This document shows positions 60,767 through 64,000 of a DNA stretch of 64,000 nt, one piece after another. The position numbers were made by a program, and so were the translations under genes. The notes beneath the pieces are model-generated. The model saw only the letters and a program-made list of their open reading frames with translations, was not told where the DNA came from and searched no databases. This DNA comes from Bradyrhizobium frederickii (GTDB taxonomy: Bacteria > Pseudomonadota > Alphaproteobacteria > Rhizobiales > Xanthobacteraceae), in contig NZ_SPQS01000018.1 of NCBI RefSeq assembly GCF_004570865.1, forward strand, positions 118,006-182,005, written 5' to 3'. Every line of letters starts with the position of its first letter. Positions within the stretch are counted from its first letter, which is position 1.

Positions 60767-62266
60767 ATGACGATTCTTTCCACTCGGCCGGAACCCGTCC
60801 CTGATTCTAGAACGGAAATTAGCGTGGTCGAGCCAGCTGGTTTCACAGCTGCAGGCTTTGCACCTAGCTGGCTACGTCCTGTAGTTGCTGAACGCTTGAT
60901 GATGGTAGTTGATGCGACGCTGATTATGGTCAGCGGGATTGGCTGCGCGGTCGGCTATCTCTTGGCGACCGCAGGTGTCGTCGGCAAGGCCGAAGTCTAT
61001 GCGGCGGCTAGCATTCTGGTTGCCATTAATTTCGTCCTTCTCACTATTGTGCAGCAGGGCTACCAGATCAAAACCATCACCGACCGGCCGCGCACGTTCC
61101 GGATGACGCTGACGACCTGGACCGGCCTGTTTGGCGCGCTGCTGACGATCGCCTTCACGATGAAGGTCAGCGAGGGTTTCTCCCGCGGCGCCACGATCTC
61201 GTTCTATCTCGTCGGCCTTTCCCTGCTGCTCGCCTGGAAGACAGTGGCGGCGCGCTGGACTGCGCATGCCTTGCGCAGCGGTGCCTTCGCCAACGGCCGC
61301 GCGATCATGATCGCCGAGTTCGGCCTTGCCACCTCTTCGAACGCGGTCGACGATCTCGGCCAGCACGGCTACCGCCTGATGCGCCTGATGGAGATCCCAG
61401 CCAAGAAGCTCGCCTCGCCGCTGCTGCTGTCCTCGCTGGCGCCGCGCTTCGAGGAGCTGATCAACTACGCGCGCGAGCACCGGATCGAGCACGTCTTCCT
61501 GCTGATCAACTGGAGCCGGCAGCATGCGATCGACAGCATTCTGGACGCGCTGAAGATCCTTCCCGTGCCGGTGCATCTGGTGCCGGACCCCAACACGGCG
61601 CATTTCCTGCGCTATCCGCTTTCCGGTACCGGCAACACCTTCACCGCCGAGCTGCGCCGCGCCCCGCTCACTTACCGCGAACGCGCGCTCAAGCGCGCGC
61701 TGGACCTCGCCGGCGCGAGCTTTGCGCTCTTCGTGTTCGCGCCGGTGATGATGGTGACCGCGCTCCTGATCAAGCTGACTTCGAAGGGGCCGGTGTTCTT
61801 CCGCCAGACCCGCCACGGCTTTGGCGGGCGCACGTTTAAGATCTTCAAATTCCGCACCATGCGCGTGCTCGAGGACGGCCCGACGATTCAGCAGGCGCAG
61901 AAGAACGACCCGCGTGTCACGCCAATCGGCAAATGGCTGCGCAAGACCTCGATCGACGAGCTACCGCAGCTCCTCAACGTGCTCAAGGGCGACATGTCGC
62001 TGGTCGGCCCCCGCCCGCACGCGGCCGCCCACAACACCGAATATGAGCAGATCATCGGCAATTACGCCTTTCGCCACCACGTTAAGCCCGGCATCACGGG
62101 CTGGGCTCAAGTTAATGGTTACCGCGGAGAAACCCGCACACTCGAGCTGATGCAGAAGCGAGTAGAGTATGACCTTTGGTACATCAACAATTGGAGTATG
62201 TGGCTAGATCTCTCAATCCTGGTGAGAACTGCCTTAATTAGTTTTGGCCAGCCGACCGCATACTGA
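60767..62266 (+). CDS. polyprenyl-phosphate hexose-1-phosphate transferase (undecaprenyl-phosphate glucose phosphotransferase type)
   Basis: The 499-residue protein has four or five N-terminal membrane helices, a CoA-binding-like central domain (EHRIEHVFLLINWSRQHAID), and a C-terminal sugar transferase domain from about residue 305. Motifs: FFRQTRHGFGGRTFKIFKFR, TSIDELPQLLNVLKGDMSLV, GPRPH, KPGITGWAQVNGYRGET and LMQKRVEYDLWYINNWSMWL. It starts the polymer of the second locus. ATG at 60767 follows GGCAGG. The first 300 and last 170 bp are less GC-rich than the middle, suggesting a recombinant gene. Confidence 0.92.
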   Translation: MTILSTRPEPVPDSRTEISVVEPAGFTAAGFAPSWLRPVVAERLMMVVDATLIMVSGIGCAVGYLLATAGVVGKAEVYAAASILVAINFVLLTIVQQGYQIKTITDRPRTFRMTLTTWTGLFGALLTIAFTMKVSEGFSRGATISFYLVGLSLLLAWKTVAARWTAHALRSGAFANGRAIMIAEFGLATSSNAVDDLGQHGYRLMRLMEIPAKKLASPLLLSSLAPRFEELINYAREHRIEHVFLLINWSRQHAIDSILDALKILPVPVHLVPDPNTAHFLRYPLSGTGNTFTAELRRAPLTYRERALKRALDLAGASFALFVFAPVMMVTALLIKLTSKGPVFFRQTRHGFGGRTFKIFKFRTMRVLEDGPTIQQAQKNDPRVTPIGKWLRKTSIDELPQLLNVLKGDMSLVGPRPHAAAHNTEYEQIIGNYAFRHHVKPGITGWAQVNGYRGETRTLELMQKRVEYDLWYINNWSMWLDLSILVRTALISFGQPTAY

Positions 62267-62307
62267 TCGAGGGCATCCAGGCAAACAAGACGATGCTCGC
62301 GGGAGCG

Positions 62308-63699
62308 CTAGTTTTTCAGTAAAGTAAGATCACAGGTTAAAGATTTGACTGGCTGCACAATACCGGTCGAACATGTTATTGGCACGTTATATACAACTTG
62401 CGATCCGTTCTCTTGGAAGGCGGCTGCAATCTGTGCTTTTATGACAAAGGTGCCGGGGTGCTTGGGCGCCGCAAGAACAACATCAAACATCTGCGTCCCA
62501 TTTGACCCTTTGTCTCGAGCTACGTGAAGGGCCGCTGTCGCGGTCGATTCACGCGCTCCGGTCAACTGATCCGTGATTGAAACCTGAAGGGTTCGATTAT
62601 GAATCGGGTAGGAAGGCGGAAATTGGATTGGCAGGTGCAGCCGTATCTCTCTATGTCCATTTGGCTCCGTGAGAACCTGGCTATCGCTTGTTGATGCGCC
62701 TAGGACCAGATCCGGAGCAAGAAGCACCGGCTTTTGCATATCTCCAATGTCAGAAGAGTATCCGTAGCGAGTTGGGTCCGGCGTCAACTCGCTATCACCG
62801 CATCGTCTTTTGCCCTCGTCGGAGCTAGTGAATTGGCACACGCGAACGTAATCAATCTTGAAAGATTGCGGGAACGCCCGATCTTCGATTCCATACCGGC
62901 CAGCCCACCCTCCGCCAACAGCGAAATTCAGAACGACTTGAGCCGGCGGTCCTAAATGTCCATCTTTGCGTAACCACCTATAGGGACGGCTATAAATCGG
63001 GCGACCATCCCAAAAGAAAGTAATTTCTGTTGGAGCCCAGACCAAGCCCGCCACATGCCACCCTTCATTCAGGGGGGCAGAACTTCGCATTTCCCCGTGC
63101 CTGATCTCAAACGTGTCGTCGACAAAGTTGAATGTATCTAAAGCTGGTTTCTGCGGCCCCGAGTGCAGCATCTTTTCCGTGTCATCTTTGCCATTTATCA
63201 CAAATTCGAAGATATCAACTTCCGGTGGATGCCACGTCCGCCCATCCCGATCATAATCTCCGACCAACCAGAAGGCCGGCCAGATTCCACGTCCCTTTGG
63301 CAGAAATACCCGAGCTTCGAAGTAACCATAGTAGAACGTCTGGCGGCTTCGAATCATTCCAGACTCATACGAGCCGTCGCCGACTTGCCGCGCCACCAGA
63401 TCCAGAACTCCTGCGAAGATGATGTGGTTGTTGTTGTCCCGGTACCGTTGCTTCTCGTCGTTGAAATGATCCAAGGTCTCGTTCTGATAGATGTATCTGG
63501 TGGCCCATTTGGTACGGTCCAAACTGTTCCGGTCGAACTCATCCGCAAACACGAGCATCCAGCCGCCGCCGAAAGCTGACGACGCGGAATTTACCAAAAA
63601 TGCAAGTGAGACAGAAACGAAGGTAATTCGTCTAGCGCAACCAAACAAAGATGACCCCCGATCGATGGCCAACCAGACGCACGCGGAACGCTCCGACAA
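62308..63699 (-). CDS. secreted glycoside hydrolase family 16 protein
   Basis: The 463-residue form has a signal peptide near residues 18-44 (CARRITFVSVSLAFLVNSAS). A GH16 domain follows (about 47-290) with the catalytic E160-V-D-I-F-E165 motif, WPAFWLVGDYD, GWHVAGLVWAPTEITFFWDG and VVLNFAVGGGW. The C-terminal 170 residues form a beta-rich domain of unknown role. It would cut beta-linked glucan or galactan in the periplasm or outside. No ATG is present: TTG at 63699 is 5 bp from the IS end at 63705, and TTG at 63648, just before the signal peptide, is a good alternative. It converges on the priming transferase gene. Confidence 0.88.
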   Translation of the reverse strand: MSERSACVWLAIDRGSSLFGCARRITFVSVSLAFLVNSASSAFGGGWMLVFADEFDRNSLDRTKWATRYIYQNETLDHFNDEKQRYRDNNNHIIFAGVLDLVARQVGDGSYESGMIRSRQTFYYGYFEARVFLPKGRGIWPAFWLVGDYDRDGRTWHPPEVDIFEFVINGKDDTEKMLHSGPQKPALDTFNFVDDTFEIRHGEMRSSAPLNEGWHVAGLVWAPTEITFFWDGRPIYSRPYRWLRKDGHLGPPAQVVLNFAVGGGWAGRYGIEDRAFPQSFKIDYVRVCQFTSSDEGKRRCGDSELTPDPTRYGYSSDIGDMQKPVLLAPDLVLGASTSDSQVLTEPNGHREIRLHLPIQFPPSYPIHNRTLQVSITDQLTGARESTATAALHVARDKGSNGTQMFDVVLAAPKHPGTFVIKAQIAAAFQENGSQVVYNVPITCSTGIVQPVKSLTCDLTLLKN

Positions 63700-63704
63700 C
63701 TATC

Positions 63705-64000
63705 TGAGCTGGTCCCGCAAATCTGAACAGCGCGATAAGTGGAGTTTCTGCCTGACGGCGGGCAAGATTGACCCGCGAATCAGGAGAGACGATGAGCAGA
63801 CGAGCACGGCGGAACCACACTCCGGCTTTCAAGGCGAAGGTGGCACTTGCCGCCGTCAAGGGTGACCGCACGCTGGCGCAACTGGCGGAGCAGTTCGACG
63901 TTCACCCCAATCAGATCACATCGTGGAAGGCCCAGCTCGAAGGCAGCGCTGCCGATGTTTTCGGTCCGGGCGGCGGGAGTCGGATCGCCGAACCCACCGT
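63705..64000 (+). mobile_element. left end of an IS3-family insertion sequence (runs off the window)
   Basis: The left inverted repeat appears to start TGAGCTGGTCCCGCAAATCT at 63705, followed about 85 bp later by the first transposase frame. The arrangement and repeat sequence fit IS3-family elements of the IS407-like group (from memory). The right end, second frame and target duplication are outside the window. Confidence 0.75.
63792..64000 (+). CDS. IS3-family transposase OrfA (partial)
   Basis: The ATG at 63792 has AGGAGAG upstream. The 69 visible residues read RRARRNHTPAFKAKVALAAV, KGDRTLAQLAEQFDVHPNQI and TSWKAQLEGSAADVF, the N-terminal helix-turn-helix of IS3/IS911-type OrfA. It would bind the element ends; a frameshift with OrfB normally makes the full transposase. 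The gene is cut by the window end. Confidence 0.9.
   Translation, partial: MSRRARRNHTPAFKAKVALAAVKGDRTLAQLAEQFDVHPNQITSWKAQLEGSAADVFGPGGGSRIAEPT

Noticed and set aside
1..64000. tRNA or rRNA genes
   Set aside because: I looked for cloverleaf-like and conserved rRNA sequences, especially near the integrase fragment, and found none I could support by eye.

Overview
The window looks like chromosome of a high-GC alphaproteobacterium of the Bradyrhizobium/Rhodopseudomonas group. The evidence is an H-NS-type protein with the 'YRNP..P.ETW.GRGR.P.WL' C-terminus, a phasin, transglutaminase-like cysteine peptidase relics, a ParB-domain methyltransferase next to a DUF5681 gene and terminase, many small secreted or membrane proteins typical of that group, and high-GC codon use. 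Genus assignment is inference; no rRNA or tRNA gene was found.

Region 1 (about 1-16,050) is a surface or exopolysaccharide locus. It holds a pyruvyl transferase, a Wzx-type flippase, a GT4 glycosyltransferase, three membrane acyltransferases around a polymerase/ligase-like membrane protein, a secreted protein, a fused Wzz/BY-kinase (Wzc-type) chain-length regulator, a polyprenyl-phosphate hexose-1-phosphate transferase and a PPP-type phosphatase. Together these could prime, extend, decorate (acyl, pyruvyl), flip, polymerise and length-control one polysaccharide.

Region 2 (about 16,100-46,200) is an accessory patchwork: small hypothetical, secreted and membrane proteins, an H-NS-like gene, a phasin, an extradiol dioxygenase, two alpha/beta hydrolases, two PilZ loci, a Crp-type regulator and many relics. 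Mobile or phage signs are an integrase fragment, a 1.2-kb segment with inverted ends that carries a Tat-exported hydrolase, a ParB-methyltransferase/DUF5681/terminase block, and a YqaJ / Erf-HNH / unknown recombination operon followed directly by a decayed second copy. Parts of the same operon are also visible near 22.9-23.7 kb. Two long direct repeats (about 0.42 and 0.5 kb) link distant parts of this region.

Region 3 (about 46,250-63,700) is a second polysaccharide locus centred on GDP-mannose to GDP-L-fucose: manC, gmd, fcl, an epimerase, a WbuB-like GT4, a second priming transferase and two family-16 glycoside hydrolases. One hydrolase is a 1,398-residue RTX protein of the kind exported by type I systems; the other has an apparent N-terminal signal peptide. 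A heavily mutated second gmd lies beside the RTX gene. GC content changes sharply within this region, suggesting mosaic assembly. The window ends inside an IS3-family element whose left end lies 5 bp from the 5' end of the second hydrolase gene.
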